Below are positions 55,827 to 64,000 of a stretch of 64,000 nt of DNA, in pieces. Source of the DNA: JAJFUI01 sp963754135 (GTDB taxonomy: Bacteria; Planctomycetota; Planctomycetia; Pirellulales; Thermoguttaceae); assembly GCA_963754135.1 (NCBI GenBank), contig CAVWEY010000002.1, positions 558,001 to 622,000 of the forward strand, given 5' to 3'. Below the pieces are notes generated by a model. The model made no database searches and was not told the DNA's origin. It worked only from the letters and a program-made list of their open reading frames with translations. The position numbers and the translations under genes are program-made. Within the stretch, counting starts at the first letter, position 1, and every line of letters starts with the position of its first letter.

Positions 55827-56852
55827 TCAGAACTGCTTCCCGTCGATCGCCAGGCCGTCCATGCGGTCGCCCAGCCGGCGGTGGGTTTCCGGGTCGATCG
55901 TGTAGTTCATGATCTGCACCGAGCCGTCGCAAAAGGCCATGAAGAAGCCGTTGCTGTGGGCGCTGCCGAAGGCCTGCTCGTACTGCACTCCGGGAATGTC
56001 CTGCGTTGGCGCCTCCGCGGCGACCGGGTTCGTCCAGCGGACGCTGTCGTAGTCGTAGCCGGCCGACCAGCTCTGGTCGTCGCCGCCGTCCTGGCCGGTC
56101 TCGTAACAATCGGCGTTGATGTACTTTTCGCCCGCCAGGTAGGTGTTGGTGGTGCCGTCGGTGATGGAGGCCAGCTTGCAGACGCCGTGGCGGAAAAACA
56201 CCCCGGTAACGCCGTTGGGCGGCGGGCTGTCGGTGCCCCCCCAGGACTCCCACGTGGCCTCGCTCCAACTGTCGCCGTCCGCCAAGGTACTCGGACCGGC
56301 GGTGCCGTCCACGTCGTACCCTGTGCCGGCGTTGCCCGTGTAATCGCAGCGGGCGAGGGGCGGGCGAGTGCTTCCATTCCAGTTGTACCAGCACGGGTTG
56401 ATCGTACAATCGACGAAGGGATAGGCGGCGACCTTGCGGCGCGTCGGACAGTAGAAGCAGGCCAGCGGCGTGACGGAGGTCTGTGTCCGCCCCTGCTGGT
56501 TGGCGTTCAGGCCCAGGTCCCGCAAGGCCGGCTGTTCGAGATAGGGGAGGATGTTGAACCGCCAACTGCCGGGCTGGCGTTTGTCGAAGCTGCGGTCGGG
56601 GTCGCCGACCCAGCCGTAGCCCCAGCCCCCGGTCGGGAGGAAGCCTTGCACCTGTTCGTGGCTCAAGCAGGCCAGGGCGAGTTGTTTCAGGTTGTTCTTG
56701 CACTGCACTTGCCGGGCGGCCTCGCGGGCGGCCTGCACCGCCGGCAGCAACAGCGCAATCAGAATGCCGATGATCGTAATCACCACCAATAGCTCCACGA
56801 GCGTAAAAGCCGTGGATTTCTGATTTCCGACTTCTTGATTGGCGCGGCGCAC
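55827..56852 (-). CDS. DUF1559 domain protein with prepilin-type N-terminus
   Basis: The 341-residue protein has the prepilin motif S-TAFTLVELLVVITIIG, then AAREAARQVQCKNNLKQLAL, and near the end an H-X9-DG motif HSNGFFMAFCDG. GTG start at 56852 with AAGGAG 7 nt upstream. It is last in the minus-strand series sigma factor, FecR-like, LamG/PEP-CTERM, DUF1559, a frequent planctomycete combination. Probably surface-exposed. Confidence 0.92.
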   Translation of the reverse strand: MRRANQEVGNQKSTAFTLVELLVVITIIGILIALLLPAVQAAREAARQVQCKNNLKQLALACLSHEQVQGFLPTGGWGYGWVGDPDRSFDKRQPGSWRFNILPYLEQPALRDLGLNANQQGRTQTSVTPLACFYCPTRRKVAAYPFVDCTINPCWYNWNGSTRPPLARCDYTGNAGTGYDVDGTAGPSTLADGDSWSEATWESWGGTDSPPPNGVTGVFFRHGVCKLASITDGTTNTYLAGEKYINADCYETGQDGGDDQSWSAGYDYDSVRWTNPVAAEAPTQDIPGVQYEQAFGSAHSNGFFMAFCDGSVQIMNYTIDPETHRRLGDRMDGLAIDGKQF

Positions 56853-56915
56853 AATGTGCTCCTTTCCATGCGATCGACACGTTTCCGATTTCCGTGAGCG
56901 CGACCGACAAAAGGC

Positions 56916-56960
56916 GCTCCGGGCGTCGCCACGAAGGCGCTTCGTGGCGACGCCGGAGCG
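56916..56960 (-). terminator. Long hairpin between LamG and DUF1559 genes
   Basis: GCTCCGGGCGTCGCCACGAA (56916 on) pairs almost perfectly with the sequence ending at 56960 around a GCG loop. On the minus strand TTTT follows six bases later, so it may end the LamG gene transcript. Confidence 0.6.
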
Positions 56961-56997
56961 GCGCCAAATCGGAAATCATAAGTCCCAACTCAAAAAT

Positions 56998-58045
56998 CTA
57001 TCTCCGCTTTCGCCAGGCGTAGGCCAAGAGCCCAGACAGGCCCGTGATCAACAAGGCGAGCGTGGACGGCTCGGGTATCGGCACCGCCTGCTCGGCGGCG
57101 GCAAAGTGGGCAGCCACTTGACCATTGGCGCCGCCGCTCAGCGCGTAGTTGTAGAACGAGAACTGACCAATCAGGCTCAATTGGCTGCTGCCGGTGTTGA
57201 TCGCCGTGCCGTTGAAGCCAATTACCTTGAACAACGTGCTCACATCCGGGGCGGGATAAGCGGCAACGTCAAACGACGGACTGTAGCTGCCGCTCGCCGT
57301 GGACCTGAAGTCCGTAACGGGGCTGAGAGTAGTGGGGTTGAGGGTTTGCTGCACGCCGTTAATGTACTCCGCGTACACACCCGACGTGCGCGTGACAACC
57401 AAATCGTACAGCGTGCCCGTTGTCGGGTAGAACCCGTTGTTGGTGTCGGCACAGTGTATTCTGGGTGCCGCTACTCTGATAGTTGCTGTCGAAGATCCTC
57501 ATGTTGGAGTTTACCGAGTTTACCATCACCTGCATTCCGGAGTAGCCGGAGTTGGCTGCACAATACGCTTGCCAGTTGAAGAGGTAATTTCGGCTGCTTG
57601 AATCCGGGACGAACCACTCCTCGATTGAAAAATCACCTTGGCCCACGTCCATCCCCGAGACTACGGCGGGGATAAACAGCCCCGAGGCGTATCCGTTCGA
57701 GACGGTAGAATACCCCCCGAATGTCCCCAGTTCAGCGGCATTGACGCCGGACAACGCGATCGCGCCCCCCTTGAACTGACCGGTAAGGCTTTGGCCGAGG
57801 GCCACGGTGTTGTACGTGTTCCCGCTCGAGCCGTACGTACCGTTTTTCGGGTTCGAGGGCGACGGCGTGCCGGTACTGTAATCGTAGGCGACCGACCCGG
57901 AAGTCTCGTTGCAGGGGTAGTAGAGGACGGGACTGCTGGCGATGACCGCCTGCTCGTACGGGGTAAGGGTGGTTGCCTGTGCTAGCCCGCTAACGGCCAG
58001 CACAACCGCCACTACACACAAAACACATGCGAAATAACGACACAT
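56998..58045 (-). CDS. LamG-type PEP-CTERM protein (one frameshift)
   Basis: About 345 residues. ATG at 58045 after GGAGGAG; signal peptide CVLCVVAVVLAVSGLAQA; concanavalin-A/LamG-like domain (VLYYPCNETSGSVAYDYST, DFSIEEWFVPDSSSRNYLFN); break near 57450; C-terminal sorting signal IPEPSTLALLITGLSGLLAY followed by WRKRR. Likely a carbohydrate-binding surface protein processed by an exosortase. It lies downstream of the ECF sigma/FecR pair. Confidence 0.87.
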
Positions 58046-58257
58046 GTTCAATTCTCCTCCCCATTGGGGAAAAAGCGGCTTCGGAAACGCCTTAAGGCCC
58101 CAGAAACATTCTGGATGAATTAACCCGGACGCCTCCTCGGGCCGACCGAACTACTCGAAGAATTCCTCAAAACATCACTCGAAACTCAACGCACGATCTA
58201 CCGACGCGATTTCATGTGGTCAAGGCGGCCTGTTCATTTCATAGAGGTACCCTCCTC
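58046..58257. other. Gap between FecR-like and LamG genes
   Basis: 212 bp with no supported gene and no clear promoter or terminator. Confidence 0.4.
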
Positions 58258-60146
58258 TCATGCATCGTATTGCGGGTCGGATGAGACATCTAGGGAACGA
58301 CCGTGCGTTTCGGCAAGGTGTGTAAAAGGCGCGGTAAGTTGACTAATTTCTTCGCCGGTGCGTTTCACACACCCTTCCTGGCGCATCACCACCCTTTGGT
58401 TCCTTCGCGGGGGGCGGTGTTCGGGCGCCAGCACCGCGGAACTAATCTCTCTCTTGCTCCTCGTGAAAACAATGGAAATTTCCTCAAAGCGCACCGTCAT
58501 CGTGCCGCAAATGCCGGTGCCGACCAGCAGCCGGCTGTTTGTCGCGTTCAGCAGCGGCGCGGTGGCCGCTAGGTCGATGACGGGGGAGTCAAAATCGGTG
58601 TGGAATTGCCCCTTGCAGTCGGCGTCGATGTCGAAACGGACCCACCTGCCGCTCTTCGTCATCCGGAAGCGGTGCCGGCCTGGTCCCAGGCTCGCCCAAG
58701 GCGTCGCTGCCGCAACGTTGGGGTTGTCGGCATCGTGGTCGACAGAAGACTGGGGAAACCTCGAGCCGGGGCGGCAAAGCCGCACGACCGCCCGGCCGCT
58801 GTCGACGATGAACGCCAACACCAGCCCGCACGTAACCTCGTTGTGGAAGTTCTTGTTGGGCAGCCCGTCGCCGATACCAAAATAGACATAGTGGCTCTCG
58901 TTCGCCTGAAACGCCGGGGCCAAGTCAACGCGGAGTGTCGCTTCAAAGATGAAATCGCGGTCACAGAAGTCGGTGGCAACCGTGCGGATGTAGCCGCGAT
59001 ACTCCAAACCGTCACTTGCAGGCGGCTGTTGGAGCACCGCTGCGCCGCGCACGATGGCGTAGCTTCCGGGCGGTACCTGCTCCAGGGCGGTCCCCAACCT
59101 TGGTCCGTCGAACTTTTCGACGATGCGTTTGGTTTCGGGCTGTAACGAACGGACAAAGTGGCCTGGCTCTTCGGTGCGGGCCGGCACGATCACGATCCGG
59201 CCACCCTCCTGGCAGCGGGCGGTCTGCCCCGCGCCAAGGGTCACCGCCTTCCGATCGTCCCCCTGGGCGTCGACACGGACGATCTTCACGCTACCCACGA
59301 ACACGTGCGATTCGGTTCGCCCCTGCTTGTCCACTTCCACGCCGAACTCGGTGCCCAGGTCCGTGACAACGGCGGTCGGAGTCTTGACGACAAATTTGGG
59401 AATTGGGATTTGGGATTTGCGATTTGCCGCTTTCGACTCCGCACCCCCCACGCGCGCGGTCAGTCTGCCGAGCGACAGGTAGCCGCCGCAAAGGGAATCG
59501 ACTTCATAGGTGCATGGTCCCTGCAAGATGACTTTGGCCCCACTCTGGTAGGCAATCTCCATCAAGCCGGAGACGAGTTCGTACTTGCGGCCCAGAGGGA
59601 CGGTCTCGTTGCGGGGGGCACTTTGGGCACTGGCCCAGCGGCAATCGGCCGTGCCGGTGATCCGGCCGACCAACTCAGGCGCCGGCGCGGTGGCTTGCCC
59701 TCCGGGAGCTGTTAGCTCCCGGCTATTCTCCACCGTCGCGACGCGATAATCATTGGACATCCGCCACGCCCAGCCGATCAGAATGGCAGTGGCCACAATC
59801 ACCGTCGACGCGGCGTAGGAGAACGGCCACCCGCCGGGGGCAAAGAAGGTGGATAACAGCGGCGGCGGGGCCGCCGGGGAAGTGTCGATGATGACGATTG
59901 GTTGATTTGGGAATTGGGATTGGGGATTGGACGAAACGGAACCCTGACCCCGGAACCCTGAACCCTTTCCGGCCATCAAGCCGAGGTCGGCGTGAACCTG
60001 CAAATAGAACAGATACTGCCGGCGGGCCTCCCGGTCCTGCGCAAGAGGGCATCGAGCCGGGCCGCGCTCTCCGCGGACAACGCCCCATCGCACAGATCGT
60101 CCAGCAGGACGTACAGTTCGTCGTACTTGCGGGCGGGGGGAGTCAT
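58258..60146 (-). CDS. FecR-domain membrane protein, putative anti-sigma factor (one frameshift)
   Basis: About 625 residues. The N-terminal part from ATG 60146 (YDELYVLLDDLCDGALSAES) is the short anti-sigma-like segment of planctomycete FecR proteins; after a break near 60050 comes a membrane helix (YAASTVIVATAILIGW) and a FecR domain with TPTAVVTDLGTEFGVEVD. The C-terminal 300 residues (about VEKFDGPRLGTALEQVPPGS on) look like a LamG-type jelly roll. It should hold the ECF sigma factor encoded just upstream. GGAGGA precedes the ATG; that sequence is part of a 16-bp direct repeat. Confidence 0.85.
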
Positions 60147-60158
60147 GCGTCCTCCTCC
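60143..60158. repeat. 16-bp direct repeat, left of the inverted-repeat element
   Basis: TCATGCGTCCTCCTCC, identical to 60238-60253. On the minus strand it holds the ribosome-binding site and ATG of the FecR-like gene. Confidence 0.9.
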
Positions 60159-60237
60159 GCGAAAAGGGGGACAGGCACCGTTTGCCGGAACGGCCCGAAG
60201 GGTGCTTTGCACAAACGGTGCCTGTCCCCTTTTTCGC
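60159..60237. mobile_element. 79-bp inverted-repeat element (REPIN/MITE-like) between sigma and FecR genes
   Basis: Ends GCGAAAAGGGGGACAGGCAC and its complement (26-base arms, one mismatch) meet the two 16-bp direct repeats exactly. Without it and one repeat, the sigma stop and FecR start would overlap as ATGA. It codes for nothing. Confidence 0.7.
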
Positions 60238-60253
60238 TCATGCGTCCTCCTCC
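60238..60253. repeat. 16-bp direct repeat, right of the inverted-repeat element
   Basis: TCATGCGTCCTCCTCC, identical to 60143-60158. On the minus strand it is the last codons and stop of the sigma factor gene. Confidence 0.9.
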
Positions 60254-60765
60254 TCGCCCACCGCGGCGTCGATGCAGCGTTTCAGCTCGCGGCGGATGCG
60301 GCAGATCGAATGACGCACGGAACTCGACGTCCGGCCAACGGCGGCCGCGATCGCCTCCCACGACAGCCCGCGGAAGTAATGGTCCATGACCAGGGCCAGG
60401 TCGGCGGGCGGCAGCCGCTCCATGCAGCCCGGCAAGGCGGCGTTCCGCTGGTCCAGCAGCGAGGTCTGATCGAGGGCCTCGGCGGCCAGCAGTTCCACGG
60501 TGGACTCGCTCAGTCCGGGCGAAAGGCGTTTCTTCGACGCCCGGTACTTCAGGACCTCGAAATGGGCGATGCCGGTCGACCAGGCGAGGAAGTTGGTCCC
60601 CGGCTGGAAATGATCGCACTTCTGGAGCATCACCAGGTTGGTGTTCTGGAGGATGTCTTCCGCCTCGACCTGGTTGGCCACCAGGACGACAATGTACCGG
60701 TAGAGGCGCAACTGGCTCCCCGTGAAGAGGTCGAGGAATTCGTCGCTGGGGGCGCGGTTCGACAC
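60238..60765 (-). CDS. ECF sigma factor, planctomycete/verrucomicrobial type
   Basis: The 175-residue protein has region 2 (FTGSQLRLYRYIVVLVANQV, then EDILQNTNLVMLQKCDHFQP and FLAWSTGIAHFEVLKYRASK) and region 4 (LPPADLALVMDHYFRGLSWE, AAAVGRTSSSVRHSICRIRR). This matches ECF sigma factors of the Rhodopirellula/Verrucomicrobium group that pair with FecR-like proteins. GTG at 60765 follows AGGGA. It probably switches on the surface-protein genes downstream. Confidence 0.92.
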   Translation of the reverse strand: MSNRAPSDEFLDLFTGSQLRLYRYIVVLVANQVEAEDILQNTNLVMLQKCDHFQPGTNFLAWSTGIAHFEVLKYRASKKRLSPGLSESTVELLAAEALDQTSLLDQRNAALPGCMERLPPADLALVMDHYFRGLSWEAIAAAVGRTSSSVRHSICRIRRELKRCIDAAVGEEEDA

Positions 60766-61069
60766 GATAAGGTCCCTTGCGTCTCTACATAGTAACCTCG
60801 CGGGCCGGCGAAATGCGAAGTTGGGAGGGGGTGGTTTTTCCGGGGGCTGGCCGAGATTCCCCGGAAATTGGCCGTGGCGGCCGGCCGGTCCATGCGCCGC
60901 CGGCACGGGAGAACGTGCCGCTAACGTCCTGTGCGGCAACACGTTATGCCGCAAGGCCGGCAGGCAAATATCTGCTCTTTACCCAAACGCCTTTAGCGGG
61001 CAAAATACCGCCTCTCTGCGAAACCAATGTCCGTCAAGGAAGACCGACGCAACAGCAAGGAGTGCTGAC
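60766..61069. other. Divergent intergenic region
   Basis: No gene is supported. It must contain the promoters of the sigma gene and of the OmpH-like gene; neither gives a convincing consensus. AAGGAG before the OmpH start lies at its right end. Confidence 0.4.
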
Positions 61070-61811
61070 GTGAAGAAGTCCCTTTCTTGGGCCGTGCTGG
61101 CCACGGTGTTGTCGCTCTGCGTGTACTATTCGATCGGTGTCGCCCAAGGGCCGGCCGGGGCCGGCGGGATGCCGCCGATGGCCTGCGCCACCGATGACGG
61201 CTCAACCGGCGCAGCCCGCCACGCGGATCGCCCTCTTGGACGTCAGCTATATCTTCCAACACTACGCCCGCTTCAAGTCGATGATGGGGGACATGAAGCT
61301 CCGGGTGCAGCAGGCCGAGCAGGAGGTCAAGGACCAACGCCAACAAATCAGCAAGATGGCCGAGGAGTTGCAGCAGTACAACAAGGGAACCGACAAATAC
61401 AACGAGTTGGAAGGCAGGATTGCCGACTTGCAGGCCCGGCTGGCCGTCAACGTGGACCGGCAGAAGCGGGCATTTCTCCAGGACGAGGCCCGTATCTACT
61501 ACAACGTCTACCAGGAAATCTGCCAATCGACCGACTACTTCTGCCAGCAATACGGCATCGACCTGGTTCTCCGCTTCAACCGGGAGAAGGCCGACCCGAA
61601 TATCCCGGACACCGTGCTGACCGGCATCAACCAGCCGGTGGTTTTTCAGCGGGGCTTGGACATTACCAAGAACATCCTTGACGACCTGAACAGCCGGAGC
61701 GCGCCGGTCAATCCCGGCGCTGCCGACCGTCGGGGAGGGGTATCGCCGCGGCCCGCAAGTCCCTTCGGCAGGCAACCGGAACTCGACCGGGACATTAGCC
61801 CGCCGCGGTAA
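61070..61811 (+). CDS. OmpH/Skp-like periplasmic chaperone (one frameshift)
   Basis: About 245 residues. GTG at 61070 with AAGGAG upstream; signal peptide LSWAVLATVLSLCVYYSIGV. After a break near 61195 the OmpH domain follows (RIALLDVSYIFQHYARFKSM, a long coiled coil to LAVNVDRQKRAFLQDEARIY). The Pro-rich tail is extra. Skp-like proteins escort outer-membrane proteins; the adjacency to lpxC and lpxA matches the conserved skp-lpx neighbourhood of diderm bacteria. Confidence 0.87.
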
Positions 61812-61818
61812 CACTGTA

Positions 61819-61873
61819 GACGCGGCATCCTGCCGCGTCGCTTAGCATATTTGACGCGGCAGGATGCCGCGTC
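61819..61873. repeat. Twin palindrome between OmpH-like gene and lpxC
   Basis: GACGCGGCA-TCC-TGCCGCGTC at 61819-61839 and GACGCGGCA-GGA-TGCCGCGTC at 61853-61873: two palindromes that are also inverted copies of each other, 13 bases apart. Confidence 0.85.
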
Positions 61874-61883
61874 CACCAGACGA

Positions 61884-62759
61884 ATGGAAGCGACACGAAA
61901 CCAGCGGACGATAGCCGCCCCCGCCGCGATCGACGGGGTGGGATACTGGAGCGGGCGGGACGTGCGGGTCGAGTTCCGGCCGGCGGCGGCCGAGGCGGGC
62001 GTCGTCTTCGTCCGCCGCGACTTGCCCGGCTGCCCGCGGATTCCCGCCACCATCGCCCACCGCATCGAGACTCCGCGCCGCACGGTGCTCCGCCGCGGCC
62101 CGGCCGGCGTCGAGATGATCGAACACCTGATGGCCGCGCTGGTGGGCCTGGAGATCGACAACTGCGAACTGTGGGTCGACCAGGCGGAGATGCCCGGCTG
62201 CGACGGCTCCTGCCTGCCGTTCGTGGAGATTCTGCGGACCGTGGGAACCGTCGAGCAGAACGCCCCGCGGCGGCAACGGGCCATCGGGCGGGTGATTCAC
62301 CTGGGCAACAGCGAGAGCTGGATCGAGGCCCGGCCGTGCCTTTCGGGCAAGCGGATCCTCCGCTACGAGTTGGATTACGGCAGCAGCGGACCGATCGGCC
62401 GGCAATCGCTGGAAATCTCCCTCTCGCCCCGCCATTTCCACCTCAACTTGGCCCCCAGCCGGACGTTCATGCTCGAGTCGGAGGCCGAGGAGTTGAAGGC
62501 CCGCGGATTGGGCCAGCGGGCCACCTTCCAGGACCTCTTGGTCTTCGGCCCCCGCGGACCGATCCAGAACCAACTCCGCTTCCCCGACGAGTGCGTCCGC
62601 CACAAGCTGGTCGATATGGTCGGCGACCTGTCCCTGGCCGGCTGCGACCTGGTGGGCCGGTTTATCGCCTACCGCAGCGGCCACCGGCTCAACGCGGAAC
62701 TGGTCCGGGCGATCGCGGAAGAACAAGGAATAGCAGAACCACTGAGACGTTGCGCGTGA
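61884..62759 (+). CDS. lpxC: UDP-3-O-acyl-N-acetylglucosamine deacetylase
   Basis: The 291-residue protein has the first zinc His in MIEHLMAALVG, the second zinc site in HKLVDMVGDLSLAG, and the catalytic His in SGHRLNAELV; RTFMLESEAEELKARGLGQ is typical LpxC text. It performs the first committed step of lipid A synthesis. ATG at 61884 is chosen because the upstream frame only translates the twin palindrome; no strong ribosome-binding site is present. Confidence 0.95.
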   Translation: MEATRNQRTIAAPAAIDGVGYWSGRDVRVEFRPAAAEAGVVFVRRDLPGCPRIPATIAHRIETPRRTVLRRGPAGVEMIEHLMAALVGLEIDNCELWVDQAEMPGCDGSCLPFVEILRTVGTVEQNAPRRQRAIGRVIHLGNSESWIEARPCLSGKRILRYELDYGSSGPIGRQSLEISLSPRHFHLNLAPSRTFMLESEAEELKARGLGQRATFQDLLVFGPRGPIQNQLRFPDECVRHKLVDMVGDLSLAGCDLVGRFIAYRSGHRLNAELVRAIAEEQGIAEPLRRCA

Positions 62760-62817
62760 ATGGTCCCCTCTCCCAACGGGAGAGGGGAGAAAATCGCACC
62801 GTGAAGGAGCTGCGGAC

Positions 62818-63624
62818 ATGGCCCACTACTTCGCCCAGAACACCGTCATCGACCCTCGCGCCGAAATCGACGATGAAGTCGAGATCGGGCCGTTCTGCGT
62901 CGTCGGCCCCAAGGTGCGGATCGGACGCGGCACCCGCCTGGAAAACAACGTCACCCTGATGGGCAGCGTCACCCTCGGCTGCTACAACCACCTCTATCCT
63001 AACGCCGTCATCGGCGGCGACCCGCAAGACATCAGCTACACCGGTAGCGACACCAAGGTGCTCGTGGGCGACCACAACATCATCCGCGAGGGCGTCACCA
63101 TCAACCGGGCGTCGGAAAAAGAGGACGGCTTCACCCGCGTCGGCGACCACAACTTCCTGATGGCCTGCTGCCATGTCGCCCACGATTGCCAGTTGGGCAG
63201 CCACATCACCATCGCCAACGGCACGCTGCTGGCCGGGCACGTTCATGTCCACGACTACGCCTCGTTCTCGGGCGCCGTGGCGGTCCACCATTTCGCCACC
63301 ATCGGCAGCTATTGCTTCATTGCCGGCGTCAGTGCCGTCCGCCACGACGTGCCGCCGTACATGCTCGTGGAGGGCTATCCGGCCCGGCCGCGCTGCATCA
63401 ACGCCGTGGGACTCAAGCGGAACAACTTCTCGCCGCAAGTGATCCAGGCCCTGGCCGAAGCCCACAAGCTGCTCTACCGCTCGAAAGTCGGCCTGGAAAA
63501 CGCCTGGGAAATCCTCCGCGCCAACGGCCACCTGGTCCCCCAGGTCAACCACCTGCTGAGTTTCGTCCAGGGGCAGCACGAAGGGATGCACGGCCGCGGC
63601 CGGGAACGGCGGAAGGCAGCGTAG
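62818..63624 (+). CDS. lpxA: Acyl-[ACP]-UDP-N-acetylglucosamine O-acyltransferase
   Basis: The 268-residue protein has left-handed beta-helix hexapeptides (IDPRAEIDDEVEIGPFCVVG; VRIGRGTRLENN), the catalytic His in FLMACCHVAHDCQLGSHI, and a helical C-terminus (RNNFSPQVIQALAEAHKLLY). It begins lipid A assembly by acylating UDP-GlcNAc or its 3-amino analogue. AAGGAG lies upstream; 58 bp after lpxC. Confidence 0.95.
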   Translation: MAHYFAQNTVIDPRAEIDDEVEIGPFCVVGPKVRIGRGTRLENNVTLMGSVTLGCYNHLYPNAVIGGDPQDISYTGSDTKVLVGDHNIIREGVTINRASEKEDGFTRVGDHNFLMACCHVAHDCQLGSHITIANGTLLAGHVHVHDYASFSGAVAVHHFATIGSYCFIAGVSAVRHDVPPYMLVEGYPARPRCINAVGLKRNNFSPQVIQALAEAHKLLYRSKVGLENAWEILRANGHLVPQVNHLLSFVQGQHEGMHGRGRERRKAA

Positions 63625-63640
63625 AGGGAAGCTGTCAGCT

Positions 63641-64000
63641 ATGAAGACGCTGCGAATGGCCGTCGTGGGTGCGGGACGCTTGGGCGGGTTCCATGCCCAA
63701 AAACTGGCCGCCCGCAAGGACGTCGAGCTGGTGGCGGTCGTCGATCCGCTGCCGGCCAACCGCCATCGCGTGGCCGCGCAATGCCAAACCGAAGCCTGTG
63801 CCGACTGCGCGGGCTTGCTCGGCCGGCTCGACGCCGCGGTGATCGCCGCCCCCACCAGCCTGCACCACGCCGTCGCCCGCGAGTTCCTCGAAGCCGGCGT
63901 CCACCTGCTCGTGGAAAAGCCGCTCTGCACCAGCCGGGCGGAGGCCGACGAATTGGTGACGGCCGCACGGCGGCGGGGCGTCGTGCTCCAGGTGGGCCAC
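63641..64000 (+). CDS. Gfo/Idh/MocA-family oxidoreductase, N-terminal part
   Basis: The frame from ATG 63641 runs off the right edge (120 residues seen). MAVVGAGRLGGFHAQKLAAR is the NAD(P) turn, and VEKPLCTS is the EKP motif of the Gfo/Idh/MocA family. It follows lpxA by 16 bp. In some bacteria a gene of this family next to lpxA (gnnA) oxidises UDP-GlcNAc to make 3-amino lipid A; that role is possible here but not shown. Confidence 0.88.
   Translation, partial: MKTLRMAVVGAGRLGGFHAQKLAARKDVELVAVVDPLPANRHRVAAQCQTEACADCAGLLGRLDAAVIAAPTSLHHAVAREFLEAGVHLLVEKPLCTSRAEADELVTAARRRGVVLQVGH

Noticed and set aside
1..64000. CRISPR arrays, rRNA genes, prophage structural genes
   Set aside because: I saw no regularly spaced repeats of 23-40 bases, no rRNA sequence and no phage structural proteins on either strand.

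Overview
The window looks like a chromosomal segment of a high-GC member of the Planctomycetota (probably Pirellulales-like; order-level placement is a guess). The grounds are two DUF1559 prepilin-like proteins, exosortase/EpsI with PEP-CTERM substrates, an ECF sigma factor next to a FecR-type protein and a LamG protein, the planctomycete/verrucomicrobial small basic protein family, a FliA/WhiG sigma factor with FlhA and FlhF, and LpxC-LpxA.

Layout. 1-9.4 kb is a surface-polysaccharide locus: a CapD/FlaA1-like membrane enzyme (partial), a DUF1559 protein, a NusG-like antiterminator leading an epimerase and GDP-mannose dehydratase, and, convergent to them, exosortase, a Wzz/tyrosine-kinase fusion and EpsI. 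A duplicated non-coding segment lies at both ends of this locus (810-1064 and 9449-9804). The right copy precedes glmS; the left copy is joined to an eroded scrap of the 3' end of a glmS gene. 9.8-11.7 kb is glmS. 11.75-16.3 kb is a lower-GC, three-gene, overlapping minus-strand cassette: a DruA-like DUF4338 protein, a protein-kinase/ORC-CDC6-like ATPase fusion and an unrecognised protein. This is the best candidate here for an undescribed, possibly anti-phage, system. 17-18.3 kb holds bioB and a small basic protein. 18.5-31.3 kb is an accessory region bracketed by two inverted, near-identical IS66-type elements. It contains a WD40 protein, an IS4-type element inserted into that gene's ribosome-binding region, a trypsin-like protein, a methyltransferase and several small unknown genes. 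31.5-35.7 kb is flhA, flhF and a FliA-type sigma factor. 35.7-42.5 kb has a zinc-ribbon membrane protein, a PEP-CTERM protein, a sugar-kinase/HAD/deoxyhypusine-synthase-like operon and a secreted protein. 42.6-45.5 kb is a PAS histidine kinase with a REC-SpoIIE phosphatase. 46.4-49.0 kb is a second lower-GC cluster (HAD phosphatase, P-loop kinase, membrane DeoR-like sensor). 49.9-55.7 kb holds ftsH, an ISKra4-type element, the small basic protein, tRNA-Thr(CGT) and a TPR protein with two RNA-polymerase alpha-CTD-like domains. 55.8-60.8 kb is the ECF sigma/FecR/LamG-PEP-CTERM/DUF1559 surface module. 61-64 kb is the lipid A group OmpH-lpxC-lpxA-oxidoreductase.

Two window-wide properties matter for reading the annotation. 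First, many otherwise well-conserved genes are broken by single-base frameshifts (exosortase, glmS, flhA, flhF, ompH and others). The two IS66 copies carry different one-base length changes in short G or C runs, so most of these are probably sequence errors rather than real inactivation. I give the whole gene span and the approximate frameshift position. Second, intergenic gaps repeatedly contain compound inverted repeats (each arm itself often a short palindrome), commonly between genes of one operon. One of them, at 60159-60237, is bounded by a perfect 16-bp direct repeat and so looks like a mobile insertion.
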